NCBI GenBank assembly: GCA_029260075.1
Contig: JAJDDY010000076.1
Span: 30,027 to 94,026, forward strand
From: Phycisphaerae bacterium
Lineage (GTDB): Bacteria > Planctomycetota > Phycisphaerae > UBA1845
DNA: 64,000 nt
Reading direction: 5' to 3'
In this document: positions 33,371 to 42,802 of the stretch, one piece after another
Layout: each line of letters starts with the position of its first letter
How positions within the stretch are numbered: the stretch's first letter is position 1
The notes under the pieces: model-generated
The model's database searches: none
The model's input: only the letters and a program-made list of their open reading frames with translations
Told to the model about the DNA's origin: nothing
Program-made: the position numbers and the translations under genes

Positions 33371-34471
33371 ATGATGGAACGTGCGTGTGCGGCGAACGCG
33401 ACCGGGAAACGCAAGAAGCTCTCGTTTCTCGATCGCTTCCTAACGCTTTGGATTTTCCTGGCGATGGCGGTCGGAGTAGGCGGTGGCTACTTGTACCCCG
33501 GCGTCGAGAGTTTCATCAACCAGTTTCAAGTTGGGACGACCAATATCCCGATCGCCATTGGGCTGATCCTGATGATGTACCCGCCGTTGGCGAAAGCGAG
33601 GTACGAGGAACTCGGCGACGTGTTCCGCGACTACAAGATCCTGGGCCTTTCGCTGGTGCAAAACTGGATCATCGGACCGGTCCTAATGTTCGCGTTGGCA
33701 GTGCTTTTCCTAAGCGGCTACCCAGAGTACATGGTCGGATTGATCATGATCGGGCTTGCACGCTGTATCGCCATGGTCATCGTTTGGAATGACCTGGCCG
33801 AAGGCGACACGGAGTACGCTGCCGGCTTGGTGGCGTTCAACTCGATCTTTCAGGTCCTGTTTTTCTCAGTGTACGCTTGGCTGTTTATCACGGTTCTTCC
33901 ACCGCTCTTTGGCCTGAAAGGCGCAGTCGTCGCGATCACGATCGGGCAGATCGCCAAGAGCGTGTTCATCTATCTGGGTATTCCGTTTGTTGCAGGGATG
34001 TTCACGCGTTTCGTGATGCTCAAGGCCAAGGGTCGGGAGTGGTACGAGTCCAAGTTCATCCCGAAGATATCTCCGATTACCCTGATCGCCCTGCTGTTTA
34101 CGATTCTGGTGATGTTCTCGCTCAAGGGTGAGTACATCGTTCAGCTTCCGCTTGATGTCGTGCGGATTGCGATCCCGTTATGTATTTATTTTGTCATCAT
34201 GTTCCTGGTTTCGTTCTGGATGGGCAAGAAGATTGGCGCCGGTTATGCCGAGACAACGACCATTGCATTCACGGCTGCAAGCAACAACTTCGAGCTTGCG
34301 ATTGCGGTGGCGGTGGCCGTGTTCGGGATCAACTCCGGAGTTGCGTTCGCCGCGGTCATTGGGCCGCTGGTCGAAGTGCCGGTGCTGATCGGGTTGGTAA
34401 ATGTGGCGTTTTGGTTCAGGCGCAAGTACTTCGTGACGGATACTCAGGCTGCGGCAGCCCTCGTGGGCTGA
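33371..34471 (+). CDS. acr3: ACR3-family arsenite efflux transporter
   Basis: 366 residues, ten membrane helices. [48 protein letters not shown] and the Cys motif [19 protein letters not shown] near 135-153 identify Acr3; [21 protein letters not shown] is the second conserved stretch. It exports As(OH)3 (and often Sb(III)) using the proton gradient. It follows arsR and precedes a thioredoxin-fold protein, an ABC transporter and arsC in one orientation. Confidence 0.93.
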   Translation: MMERACAANATGKRKKLSFLDRFLTLWIFLAMAVGVGGGYLYPGVESFINQFQVGTTNIPIAIGLILMMYPPLAKARYEELGDVFRDYKILGLSLVQNWIIGPVLMFALAVLFLSGYPEYMVGLIMIGLARCIAMVIVWNDLAEGDTEYAAGLVAFNSIFQVLFFSVYAWLFITVLPPLFGLKGAVVAITIGQIAKSVFIYLGIPFVAGMFTRFVMLKAKGREWYESKFIPKISPITLIALLFTILVMFSLKGEYIVQLPLDVVRIAIPLCIYFVIMFLVSFWMGKKIGAGYAETTTIAFTAASNNFELAIAVAVAVFGINSGVAFAAVIGPLVEVPVLIGLVNVAFWFRRKYFVTDTQAAAALVG

Positions 34472-34532
34472 CGTGGATGAGCAATTACGGTTTAGATCAA
34501 TCGTCGGCTCTTTTTGGATGAGGACAATTGCA

Positions 34533-35357
34533 ATGGGAAAGAACTTGATTCTTTGTGCGGTCATCGGCGTTGCTCTGGCAACGATAGATGTATCTGTGCT
34601 CGCAGACGACGGAAGCAAGCCGGAGGCTACGCCGCCGGTCGCCAAGATGGAAAAACTAACGGGCGAGGTGGCGCTGGAGAACGCGGCCAAGCACGGTAAG
34701 TACACTTTTGTGTTCTTCTATAGGAACGAGGACGCGCGTACGACGCAACTGCGCTCTGTATTCGACAACGCTGTGGCCAAGGTCGCAGGCCGTGCTGATC
34801 CGGTCGTAGTACACGTGGATAACCCCGCCGAGAAGGCGGTCGTAGATCGGTTCAAGGTTCGCACGGCGCCGATGCCGTTTGTCTTTGTCGTGGCCCCTAA
34901 CGGCGCGGTCGTACACAGCTACCGGCTCGCGTTTTCCGAGCAGCAACTGGTAGATTCCTTTGCCAGCCCGGGTATGGAGAAGACGCTGAAGTCTCTACAG
35001 GACGGCAAGATGACGTTCTTGTGCATTCAGAATGGCAGTACGCAGCACGACGCCGAGGCGATGAAAGGTGTCAACGAGTTTAAGAGCGATCCGAAGTACG
35101 CCATGACGACGGCGGTTGTGACGATCGATCCGAGTGATGCGGCCGAGGCGCAGTTTCTCAAGAACCTAAAAGTCGACCCGAATACAACCGAGGCTGTGAC
35201 CGTTCTGCTTGCTCCCCCTGGGAAAACGGTGGCCACGTTCAAGGGCGCGACTGAGAAAAAAGTCCTGCTCGCGTCGGTCACGAACGCGGGCAAGAAAAAG
35301 CCTTGTTGTCCTCCCGGCAAAAAGGGTGGCTGCGCGCCGAAGAAAAAGGGTAATTAG
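34533..35357 (+). CDS. Exported thioredoxin-fold protein with Cys-rich tail
   Basis: About 274 residues from ATG 34533 with a GAGG site. A signal peptide (LILCAVIGVALATIDVSVLA) precedes a thioredoxin-like domain (YTFVFFYRNEDARTTQLRSVFD; TAPMPFVFVVAPNGAVV) without a CxxC, and a second such unit (MTFLCIQNG..., TTAVVTIDPSDAAE). The tail KKKPCCPPGKKGGCAPKKK has three Cys in a Lys-rich stretch, a plausible metal or metalloid ligand set. It lies between acr3 and the FtsX-type transporter. Family unrecognised. Confidence 0.65.
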   Translation: MGKNLILCAVIGVALATIDVSVLADDGSKPEATPPVAKMEKLTGEVALENAAKHGKYTFVFFYRNEDARTTQLRSVFDNAVAKVAGRADPVVVHVDNPAEKAVVDRFKVRTAPMPFVFVVAPNGAVVHSYRLAFSEQQLVDSFASPGMEKTLKSLQDGKMTFLCIQNGSTQHDAEAMKGVNEFKSDPKYAMTTAVVTIDPSDAAEAQFLKNLKVDPNTTEAVTVLLAPPGKTVATFKGATEKKVLLASVTNAGKKKPCCPPGKKGGCAPKKKGN

Positions 35358-35368
35358 GGAGAGCAGCG

Positions 35369-36592
35369 ATGCAGCTTAGAACGCTTGTTTGGCGTGAGAT
35401 ATTCGAGCGCAAGAATCAGCTTGCAACGAGTTTCCTTGCGATCTTGCTTGGTATCACAGCCATAGTGGCTATCAAGAACATCACCTTTTACTCGGAGAAG
35501 GCGGTCTCGCGGGAACTGGATGCGCTTGGCGCTAACATCCTGGTGCTGCCGAAGTCGGCGACGGTGCAGGACTACTACAGCGCCGACATGCAGGACGAGA
35601 CGTTTCCAGAGGCGTACGTCACGCAACTGTCCACGTCGGACTTGAAAGGCTTGGATAACCTGTCTCCGAAGCTGTCCGTACCGGTGACGTTACAGGGGCG
35701 GAAGTTCACGTTGACCGGGATTCTGCCCAAGAGCGAGTTCCAGGCCAAGGCCATGTGGGAGGGCGCCGGCATCTTCACGCGGCCGGAGGAGGGGTGTGGA
35801 GAGATCGCCGACATGCCCGATGTCTTCAAGCCCCCAGTCAAGGAGACGCTTGTCCGCAAACGCGTCATCGACGACCTCGGACCTGAAGAGGCACTGGTCG
35901 GCGCTGACGTCGGTCAACTGCTCAAGATTGCAGAGGGTGACTATCTCGACCTGCTTGGCCAGACGTTCAAGGTCTCGGCCGTGTTGCCCCAAACCGGCAC
36001 GGTTGACGACTCCCGTGTGTTCGCCCATTTGCACACCGTTCAAGAGATGACGGATCAGGGTGCGGTGATCAACGCCATCGAGATCGTCGGGTGCTGTCAG
36101 GAGATTTCGGCTGGGCTCGTGCAGAAAATCAACAAGCTGTTGCCCGATGCGAAGGTCGTAACGGTGACGCAGGTCGTGGACACGCAGGTCAAGACCAACC
36201 AAATGATGGCCAGCCTGTCCACGGTGTTTCTGGTGATCATCGTGCTGGTGGGCGGTGCCAGCATCGCCAACTACATGTATGCCAACGTCTTCGAGCGCCG
36301 GCGTGAGATCGGCACGTTGATGGCTTTGGGCGCGGGCTCATCCGTCATCCTGCGCATGTTCCTGCTAAAGGGGCTGCTGCTTGGTCTGGTTGGCGGTATT
36401 GGCGGATACATTCTGGGTACGGTGTTTGCGGTGACATTCGGGCCGCGGTTGGCGGGTATTGCCGTGATGCCGATGCCTGTGTTGGTGCTGTGGGCGGTTG
36501 GGCTTTCCGTTGGTATTGCGCTGGTTGCAAGTTGTCTGCCGGCGCGCAACGCGGCGCGGCTCGATCCGTGCGCCACATTTCAGGAGATTTGA
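35369..36592 (+). CDS. FtsX/LolC-type ABC transporter permease
   Basis: 407 residues. One N-terminal helix (QLATSFLAILLGITAIVAI), a 220-residue extracytoplasmic domain, then three C-terminal helices (LSTVFLVIIVLVGGASIANYMYA, LLKGLLLGLVGGIGGYILGTVFAV, LWAVGLSVGIALVASCLPARNAARLDP). The ARNAARLDP ending is the conserved FtsX/MacB permease C-terminus. The periplasmic domain holds Cys residues (EEGCGEIAD, VGCCQE), possibly metalloid-binding. It starts 11 nt after the thioredoxin-fold gene and ends 3 nt before the ATPase gene. The substrate may be a thiolated metalloid, protein or lipid. Confidence 0.75.
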   Translation: MQLRTLVWREIFERKNQLATSFLAILLGITAIVAIKNITFYSEKAVSRELDALGANILVLPKSATVQDYYSADMQDETFPEAYVTQLSTSDLKGLDNLSPKLSVPVTLQGRKFTLTGILPKSEFQAKAMWEGAGIFTRPEEGCGEIADMPDVFKPPVKETLVRKRVIDDLGPEEALVGADVGQLLKIAEGDYLDLLGQTFKVSAVLPQTGTVDDSRVFAHLHTVQEMTDQGAVINAIEIVGCCQEISAGLVQKINKLLPDAKVVTVTQVVDTQVKTNQMMASLSTVFLVIIVLVGGASIANYMYANVFERRREIGTLMALGAGSSVILRMFLLKGLLLGLVGGIGGYILGTVFAVTFGPRLAGIAVMPMPVLVLWAVGLSVGIALVASCLPARNAARLDPCATFQEI

Positions 36593-36595
36593 TCC

Positions 36596-37291
36596 ATGCT
36601 ACGAATGGAAGGGGTCAGCAAGAGCTACAACCATCGTGCATCCGCCGTTACGGCGCTTCGCGACGCCAACGTACAGATGGACCGAGGCGACTACGTCTCC
36701 ATCGTCGGGCCAAGCGGAAGCGGGAAAAGCACGTTACTCTTGATGCTCGGCGGCATGCTGTCGCCAACAGGCGGCCGAGTCATTGTCGATGGAGCTTCTC
36801 TATACGACATGACGCCAAATCAAAGAGCCGCGTTCCGCAAGAAGAACATCGGTTTCGTTTTTCAGACGTTCAATCTGGTTCCGTACCTGACCGCAGTAGA
36901 GAATGTTCAGATCCCTCTCTTTCTAGCTGGAAAAGACGAGGCGACACAACGAGATCAGGCGAACCGGCTGCTGGAACGTGTGGGGCTGAGTGACAGACTC
37001 GACCACAAGCCGTCGGAGTTGAGCGTGGGTCAACAGCAACGCGTCGCACTGGCGCGCGTGCTCGCCAACGATCCCGCAGTCATCCTTGCAGACGAGCCTA
37101 CTGGGAATCTGGATCCGGAAACGAGTAAGCAGGTCATCGACTTCCTCGATGAGCTCAATAAGGAGGGCCGAACCATCGTGATGGTCACGCACGATCCTCG
37201 TGCCGCGGAGCGGGCGAAGTCAACGCTTCGACTCGTCGAAGGCACCGTGCTCAACGGGAAGGCCGAGCCGAGCCTGATAGCGCATGGATGA
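36596..37291 (+). CDS. ABC transporter ATP-binding protein (LolD/MacB type)
   Basis: 231 residues: Walker A GPSGSGKST near 40-48, Q-loop FVFQTFNL, signature LSVGQQQR near 141 (LSVGQ in place of LSGGQ) and Walker B VILADEPTGNLDPET. GNLDPET and the length match the LolD/MacB subfamily that pairs with FtsX-like permeases. It overlaps the arsC reading region by a few bases, so the pair and arsC are likely co-transcribed. Confidence 0.85.
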   Translation: MLRMEGVSKSYNHRASAVTALRDANVQMDRGDYVSIVGPSGSGKSTLLLMLGGMLSPTGGRVIVDGASLYDMTPNQRAAFRKKNIGFVFQTFNLVPYLTAVENVQIPLFLAGKDEATQRDQANRLLERVGLSDRLDHKPSELSVGQQQRVALARVLANDPAVILADEPTGNLDPETSKQVIDFLDELNKEGRTIVMVTHDPRAAERAKSTLRLVEGTVLNGKAEPSLIAHG

Positions 37292-37301
37292 ACCGAGCAA
37301 C

Positions 37302-37712
37302 ATGAAGAAGCGCGTGCTAATCCTATGCACCGGCAACTCCTGTCGCAGTCAAATAGCCGAAGGCTGGTGGCGGAAACTCGGCGGCGACAAGTGGGACGTG
37401 TTTTCCGCAGGATCGAAGCCCGTCGGTTTCGTGCACCCGCTGGCTGTCGAAGCCATGCGCGAAGTGGATGTCGATCTGTCGGCACAATCAAGCAAACACG
37501 TCGACGAGTTCGCCGGACAGCCGTTCGATCTTGTGATCACGGTTTGCGATTCGGCAAGGGAAGCCTGTCCGACCCTGCCGGGTGCCGAAAGAACCGAACA
37601 CTGGCTGTTCGACGATCCCGCCGCCGCTGCCGGGACGAGCGGAGAAGTACTCGTCGCATTTCAGCAGGTTTGCGATCAAATCCGCGATCGCATCGCCTCC
37701 TTCCTGGGGTGA
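37302..37712 (+). CDS. arsC: Thioredoxin-coupled arsenate reductase ArsC (LMW phosphatase fold)
   Basis: 136 residues. The P-loop VLILCTGNSCRSQIAE gives the CX5R site with nucleophile Cys at about residue 8. VCDSAREACPTLPG near 77-90 supplies the two resolving Cys of the Staphylococcus/Bacillus-type enzyme that cycles with thioredoxin. It reduces arsenate to arsenite for Acr3. ATG 37302 fits the family start MKKRVLIL; ATG 37284 is possible and would overlap the ABC gene. Confidence 0.92.
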   Translation: MKKRVLILCTGNSCRSQIAEGWWRKLGGDKWDVFSAGSKPVGFVHPLAVEAMREVDVDLSAQSSKHVDEFAGQPFDLVITVCDSAREACPTLPGAERTEHWLFDDPAAAAGTSGEVLVAFQQVCDQIRDRIASFLG

Positions 37713-37866
37713 CCGCTCAGCCACGCCTGCCTTTACGCAACCTAACAAGGCGAGTTTCTGTCTCGGGAGCTTGTGGGCAGCTCGGGCTTGACCGAAAATG
37801 GCCTGCCGGGTTGCGGCCGCAGAATCGCTTGGCCGGAACGGCGTATTGGACCCGTAGGACGGATCG

Positions 37867-38862
37867 ATGACTGAACCCAAACAGCGCAGCCGCCTACTGC
37901 CGGAACTACTCGTAGCCATCGGTGCGATCGCCGTACTAGCCCTGATCGGCGGGTACGTCACGTTGAAGATGTTGGGAGACACCGGCGCAAGCGAGGTTAA
38001 GAGGATTGATTTCGCCGACGTCGTGGTAGGTCAATTGCCGACCGCAAAGGCCGGTGACGAGGGCCGCCAACTCCTTCGCGTTGCCGTGGGAGCGATGAAT
38101 TCACCCGAAGCGACTCGTGAACAATATGGCGAGTTACTCCAAATCGTCGCCGACCAAATTGACCGGCGTGCCGTCCTCGCGCAGCGCAAGACCTACGCCG
38201 AGATCAACAACATGCTCGAACACCAAGAGGTTGATCTTGCATTTGTGTGCACCGCACCCTACGTGTTGGGCCAAGAGAAGTTCGGGCTGGAAATCCTTGC
38301 CGTTCCGGTGACGCAGGGACAGAAAGTCTACCGCTCGTATATTCTGGCGCATCGGGACAGTGCCATTCAGTCGCTTGATGACCTCAGGGGTGAGGTTTTC
38401 GCATTCACCGATCCACAATCTAATACAGGATGTCTCGTACCGAGGTTTCTACTTCTGCAAAAGGGCGAGAAGCCTCAGTCGTTCTTTGGAGACACTTACT
38501 ACACACACGGACACGACAACTCGATCCATGCCGTCGCTGAAGGCATGGCCGGCGGCGCCGCGGTTGACTCGCTGGTCTGGGATTACCTCAACGGATCAAA
38601 TCCCGTATGGACGTCTAAGACGAAGATCATTGAACGCTCTCCGCTGTACGGAATCCCGCCGATCGTGGTTCACCCCGCGCTTGACCCCAAAGTGAAAAAC
38701 CAACTCCGTCGCATCTTCTTGACCTTGCACGAAGACGAACGCGCTCGGGAAGTGCTGAGAACACTGAGAATCGATCGTTTCGAAGAGGCGGATGATTCGG
38801 CTTACGATTCCGTTCGGGAAATGTACCGCGCGTTCGCAAACACGGGTCAGGACGGATCATGA
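37867..38862 (+). CDS. PhnD-family periplasmic oxyanion-binding protein (AioX/ArrX-like)
   Basis: 331 residues with an N-terminal membrane anchor (LLVAIGAIAVLALIGGYVTL) and a PhnD-type binding domain (LLRVAVGAMNSPEATREQYGELLQIVADQI, EVDLAFVCTAPYVLG, VFAFTDPQSNTGCLVPRFLL, YTHGHDNSIHAVAEG). AioX, ArxX and ArrX proteins of this family bind arsenite or arsenate and trigger a partner kinase. Cys at FVCTAP and NTGC could be ligands. The stop overlaps the kinase ATG by 4 nt, giving the X-S-R gene order of arsenic respiration loci. Confidence 0.78.
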   Translation: MTEPKQRSRLLPELLVAIGAIAVLALIGGYVTLKMLGDTGASEVKRIDFADVVVGQLPTAKAGDEGRQLLRVAVGAMNSPEATREQYGELLQIVADQIDRRAVLAQRKTYAEINNMLEHQEVDLAFVCTAPYVLGQEKFGLEILAVPVTQGQKVYRSYILAHRDSAIQSLDDLRGEVFAFTDPQSNTGCLVPRFLLLQKGEKPQSFFGDTYYTHGHDNSIHAVAEGMAGGAAVDSLVWDYLNGSNPVWTSKTKIIERSPLYGIPPIVVHPALDPKVKNQLRRIFLTLHEDERAREVLRTLRIDRFEEADDSAYDSVREMYRAFANTGQDGS

Positions 38863-40673
38863 CGCTTCGGTCGAAGGTGTTCATTCGAATCACGGGCTTG
38901 GTCACGGGTATGATAGCCATCGTGGCGTGGCTCTCGTGCACGTTCGCAGCGAGACACCATCGCGACAGCACTGTTGAACTATACCGACAGCAGCTTGCGG
39001 TCCTCTCGGATCGAGCAGAAGAGTTGGTGGCCTGGGACGATCGTCTGGCCCTTAAGAATCTGTTTCAAGACATGGTCGCCGAGGATCTGATCGTAGTGTA
39101 CGCGATTCTCGAACGCTTCAATCTACCTTACGTGGACACTTTCAGCGGCGCCGTGCCGCGCGGTCTGATGGCCATGTCACCTGGGACAAATGGTGCGCCG
39201 GCGGTACACGGGATCGAGAATCTGGAGGGCGAGCAATTCATCCACCTGGTCAAGGCGCTGGCCGATGAAACGGCCACCCTGCATATGGGGTTATCAGTCA
39301 GGAAAATTGACGGGCACCTCCGGCGGCAGTTTTTGTCGATTGCAGCGCTAGGTGCGTGCGCGGTGTTGATCGGTATCATATTCGCGGGCGCAGGGGCTCG
39401 TCTCATCACTCGCGAGGTCGACGACTCGACTGAGGCACTTCGCCAAGAGATCGATGAGCACAAACAAACGCAGCGAGAACTCGCCCTGCACCGTGATCAG
39501 CTGGAAAAGCTCGTTCAGGAGCGAACGTGTACCCTGGAGCAGGTTACGGAGGATCTTCGTCGCGAGCATGAGACCGCGATGTTCGAGCGCCGCCGCTTCA
39601 TGGTTATGGTGGACTCGATTCATGCCGGAATCGTGTTTTTCGGTGTGAACGGTCGCGTCGAATACGTGAACCCTGCTGCAGTCCACATCCTGGGACGCGA
39701 TCATAACGATATCTTGAACGCCACAATCGGTCGTGAGGGTGTTGAGGGCGGTCTATCGAATGCGACGGCCATCCTCGAGAGTTGGCTCGGGGTGGAGGCG
39801 TGGCAAGGCATAAGGGAATGCCACGATCTGGACTTATCTGTTGTCGGTGTCCAGGGCGATGACCACACCCCGGCTGGCAGCATGTTGGTACTCCGCGACC
39901 GGACCGCGGAACGACGGATGCAGCGTCAGTTGGCGGAGCAGGAGCGAATTGCCAGTGTCGGCACCTTAGCGGCGGGCATCGCGCACGAGATCAACAACCC
40001 TCTGGATGGCCTCCAGAATTGCCTCCGGAGAATCATCAACGACCCAACGAACATCGATCAAATCGAGCGATATGCCGGACTGATGACCGCGTCGCTCCAC
40101 CACATCGAGACGGTCGTGCGACAACTGCTCGATTTGTCCCACAAGCGTGACCGTGTTGTGCGGAAGATCAATGTGAATGACACACTCCGAGGCGCGGTTC
40201 AACTGGCCAGCACCGGACAGCGCTGGAACGGCGTAGAAGTGGAGTGGCAGCTGGATGAAAATCTTCCGCAGGTTCTGGCTGACCCGCAGAACCTCACGCA
40301 AGTGTTCCTTAATCTCGTACTGAACGCCGTTGACGCTATGCGGGAGGGCGGTAGGCTCACGATAGCCTCGCGGACACAAAGAGGTAATGACGTTGTCTCG
40401 AACGATGAGGACGTGTTGGTCGAAATCCGCGACACTGGTTGTGGAATCGACCCAGTTGCCCTGCCGCGCATCTTCGAGCCGTTTTTCACGACGAAGGTTG
40501 AAGAGAAGGGGACGGGACTTGGCCTATCGGTGTCGCGCAATCTGGTTGTGGAGCATGGTGGCGACATAAACGTGAAGAGCGAGTGCGGCATCGGAACGGT
40601 GTTCAGCGTTCGGCTGCCAAGGTTTTTCCCGGCACGCGCGCCGTCTAGAGTTGGAATGGAGGATGGGCAGTGA
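38859..40673 (+). CDS. Sensor histidine kinase of the arsenic-type XSR system
   Basis: 604 residues. Two helices (about 10-30 and 157-178) bracket a periplasmic sensor of roughly 125 residues. A coiled coil (about 190-245), a PAS-like domain (ADSIHAGIVFFGVNGRVEYVNPAAV near 250-275), HisKA with the phospho-His in LAAGIAHEINNPLDGL, and an HATPase with N-box NLVLNAVDAM and GTGLGLSVSRNLV follow. It should receive the signal from the binding protein and phosphorylate the response regulator encoded next, whose GTG start overlaps this stop. Confidence 0.85.
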   Translation: MTLRSKVFIRITGLVTGMIAIVAWLSCTFAARHHRDSTVELYRQQLAVLSDRAEELVAWDDRLALKNLFQDMVAEDLIVVYAILERFNLPYVDTFSGAVPRGLMAMSPGTNGAPAVHGIENLEGEQFIHLVKALADETATLHMGLSVRKIDGHLRRQFLSIAALGACAVLIGIIFAGAGARLITREVDDSTEALRQEIDEHKQTQRELALHRDQLEKLVQERTCTLEQVTEDLRREHETAMFERRRFMVMVDSIHAGIVFFGVNGRVEYVNPAAVHILGRDHNDILNATIGREGVEGGLSNATAILESWLGVEAWQGIRECHDLDLSVVGVQGDDHTPAGSMLVLRDRTAERRMQRQLAEQERIASVGTLAAGIAHEINNPLDGLQNCLRRIINDPTNIDQIERYAGLMTASLHHIETVVRQLLDLSHKRDRVVRKINVNDTLRGAVQLASTGQRWNGVEVEWQLDENLPQVLADPQNLTQVFLNLVLNAVDAMREGGRLTIASRTQRGNDVVSNDEDVLVEIRDTGCGIDPVALPRIFEPFFTTKVEEKGTGLGLSVSRNLVVEHGGDINVKSECGIGTVFSVRLPRFFPARAPSRVGMEDGQ

Positions 40674-42055
40674 GCATGCGCGTTGCAGTAGTGGATGATG
40701 AAGAGATTAAGCGAGTTTCGCTGGTCGATGACCTGCGTGATGCCGGACTAAGTGTTGTGGACTTCGCTGCCGGTCAACCCGCTCTCGACTATCTCAAGAA
40801 CAACCACGTAGACGTTGTCGTGACGGACCTCAAGATGCCGGGCATCAGCGGTCTTGAAGTTCTTGCAAAGCTCCGTGAGCTGGCCCCCGAGACCGACGCA
40901 GTCATCATGACGGCATACGGTACTGTCGAAACCGCGGTGCGGGCCATGCGCAGCGGCGCCTACGACTATATCTCGAAGCCCTTCTCCAGCGATGAGTTGA
41001 TCGTCCTTCTGGAACGGTTGGCGGAGGAACGCCGACTGCGCAAGGACAACGCGGCTCTGCGTTTGGCGGCGCGCGGCGAGGGCGTAGGTTCATCCGCCTT
41101 TGTGGCCGCATCGCCCGCCATGATCCGGCTGGTCGACGAGATTCGAAAAGTCGCTCAGAGCGACGCTCATATCCTGCTTGTGGGCGAAACAGGCGCTGGC
41201 AAGGATGAGGTCACAAAGACGATTCACACCCTGTCACCTCGTCGTGACCGACCGTTCATTAAGATCACCTGCGCGACGTACACGCATCAGTTGCTGGAAA
41301 GCGAGCTGTTCGGTCACGAACGCGGAGCATATACCGGTGCCGACAAAGCTCAGCCGGGAAGGTTCGAGCTGGCGAACGAGGGCACCGTGTATCTGGATGA
41401 TGTGGATGACATTCCGCTCGACGCACAGACCAGACTGCTTCGTGTGATTGAGGAGCGCGTAATTGAGCGTGTCGGGGGCACACGGCTTATTCCGGTCGAT
41501 GTGCGGATCATCGCCTCAACCAAGGCCGACCTCAAACAAATGGTGGATGCAGGGAAGTTCCGCTCGGACCTATTCTATCGATTGAATGTCGTGCAGCTGA
41601 AGGTCCCGCCATTGCGAGATCGTCCCGACGACGTAGAGCCATTGATCGAACATTTCTGCGCAAACGGTTCAACGACCTGTCTATGTCGTTTTGACGAGGA
41701 TGTTCTCTCTTTGCTTCGCGGCTACTGCTGGCCTGGAAATGTTCGCGAGCTGCGCAACCTCGTGGACCGCTGGAAGCTACTCAAGCGAACCGGCGAGATT
41801 GCGCGCGACGACCTCCCGCCCGAGTTCATGAATTTCAGCGACGTTCGAGGCGATGCGTGCGAAGTCTGTCCGCGGACCTTCGAAGAGTCTGTTGAGGCGT
41901 TGGAGCGTCGGCTTCTCTCAGATGCGTTGAGAAAGGTATCCGGTAACAAATCACAGGCTGCGGATCTGCTCGGACTGAAGTCCTCCACACTACGGAACAA
42001 GCTCGCGAAGTACGACATGAACGGCGACCCGCCGAGCGCCGAATCTGGCGCTTAA
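40670..42055 (+). CDS. Sigma-54-dependent response regulator of the XSR system (NtrC type)
   Basis: 461 residues from GTG 40670 (GGAGG upstream). Receiver: VAVVDDEE, phospho-Asp in VVVTDLKMPG and SKPF. AAA+ domain: Walker A GETGAGKDEV, the sigma-54 contact loop GAYTGA (usual GAFTGA) and Walker B GTVYLDDVDDI. The C-terminal Fis-like helix-turn-helix KSQAADLLGLKSSTLRNKLAKY binds enhancer DNA. The gene's last codons lie inside a perfect palindrome, and a -24/-12 promoter follows about 110 bp downstream, so it probably activates the molybdoenzyme operon. Confidence 0.9.
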   Translation: MSMRVAVVDDEEIKRVSLVDDLRDAGLSVVDFAAGQPALDYLKNNHVDVVVTDLKMPGISGLEVLAKLRELAPETDAVIMTAYGTVETAVRAMRSGAYDYISKPFSSDELIVLLERLAEERRLRKDNAALRLAARGEGVGSSAFVAASPAMIRLVDEIRKVAQSDAHILLVGETGAGKDEVTKTIHTLSPRRDRPFIKITCATYTHQLLESELFGHERGAYTGADKAQPGRFELANEGTVYLDDVDDIPLDAQTRLLRVIEERVIERVGGTRLIPVDVRIIASTKADLKQMVDAGKFRSDLFYRLNVVQLKVPPLRDRPDDVEPLIEHFCANGSTTCLCRFDEDVLSLLRGYCWPGNVRELRNLVDRWKLLKRTGEIARDDLPPEFMNFSDVRGDACEVCPRTFEESVEALERRLLSDALRKVSGNKSQAADLLGLKSSTLRNKLAKYDMNGDPPSAESGA

Positions 42056-42071
42056 GCGCCACATCTGGCGC
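42043..42071 (+). promoter_or_regulatory. Enhancer-like sites: 16-bp palindrome and repeated half site
   Basis: TGGCGCTTAAGCGCCA (42046-42061) is a perfect palindrome over the regulator's stop codon. The half site ATCTGGCGC occurs at 42043 and again at 42063, exactly 20 bp (two helical turns) apart. They lie 95-120 bp before the sigma-54 promoter, the usual enhancer distance for NtrC-type activators. Confidence 0.65.
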
Positions 42072-42164
42072 GTTCGAATTCATCTCGAAGCGGCCCAGAC
42101 TCCCAAGCCTAGCGTTTTCCTATCCGTTTCTGGCGGTTTGTATGCGATCGGTGAGATTCTGCTC

Positions 42165-42182
42165 TTGGCACGCCGGATGCTA
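42165..42182 (+). promoter_or_regulatory. Sigma-54 (-24/-12) promoter
   Basis: TTGGCACG-N4-ATGCTA: the invariant GG (42167-42168) and GC (42179-42180) are separated by exactly 10 bases and the -24 box TTGGCACG is near perfect. It should start transcription of the cytochrome and molybdoenzyme genes under the adjacent NtrC-type regulator. Confidence 0.85.
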
Positions 42183-42258
42183 TCCCGTCCATCGGCGACG
42201 GTCTCAAGCGGTGGGAGCAAACCGACCCGCAATGGCGCGAACTTCAGGAGAGATCAAG

Positions 42259-42768
42259 ATGAATCGAAGATTGACATCCGCTTTGCTGCTACCTGGCGCG
42301 GCGGTACTCCTAATGGTCTGGGGGTGCCCACAGGTCGTGCCGCCTCCAACGCAGTGCGCTGCGGCAACGGAAGCATGCACGACCACCGATGATTGCTGCG
42401 ACGGGCTTACTTGTTCCGCAAGGGTGTGCACGGAACCGCCGCCGGCGAACGCAGCGGCGATTCCCGCCAAAATCATCGGGCTTGACCTGATGGGCGTTCA
42501 CGACCCGGACTCCGATGCCTACAACGGGAACTGCATCGGCTGTCACGGCGATCGTACGGACGAAGTGGCATTGGATGGTGTCACTCCATCGGCACATGCG
42601 ACCATGGCCAACCTGTTCGGTACGGGCAACGATCGCTGCGTCTCCTGCCATGAGTCAGGACCGGACTTCGTAACACGGTCGGCATCCGCTCTCATGGAGC
42701 AGGTAGACATTACGAGTTGCTCTGCTTGTCACGGGCCAAACGCGGCAGTCGCCCTTTACGCAGACTAG
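42259..42768 (+). CDS. Triheme c-type cytochrome lipoprotein
   Basis: 169 residues from ATG 42259 with CAGGAG 8 nt upstream. A lipobox LMVWGC near residue 22 anchors it. Residues 32-60 hold a Cys-rich knot (CAAATEACTTTDDCCDGLTC...C). Three haem motifs follow: CIGCH, CVSCH and CSACH. It is first after the sigma-54 promoter and precedes the catalytic subunit, so it is the likely electron donor or acceptor. No NrfD-type membrane subunit is encoded, so this lipoprotein may replace it. Confidence 0.8.
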   Translation: MNRRLTSALLLPGAAVLLMVWGCPQVVPPPTQCAAATEACTTTDDCCDGLTCSARVCTEPPPANAAAIPAKIIGLDLMGVHDPDSDAYNGNCIGCHGDRTDEVALDGVTPSAHATMANLFGTGNDRCVSCHESGPDFVTRSASALMEQVDITSCSACHGPNAAVALYAD

Positions 42769-42802
42769 GTGAGTCGGCCATAGCATTCATAGGAGAAGAA
42801 CC

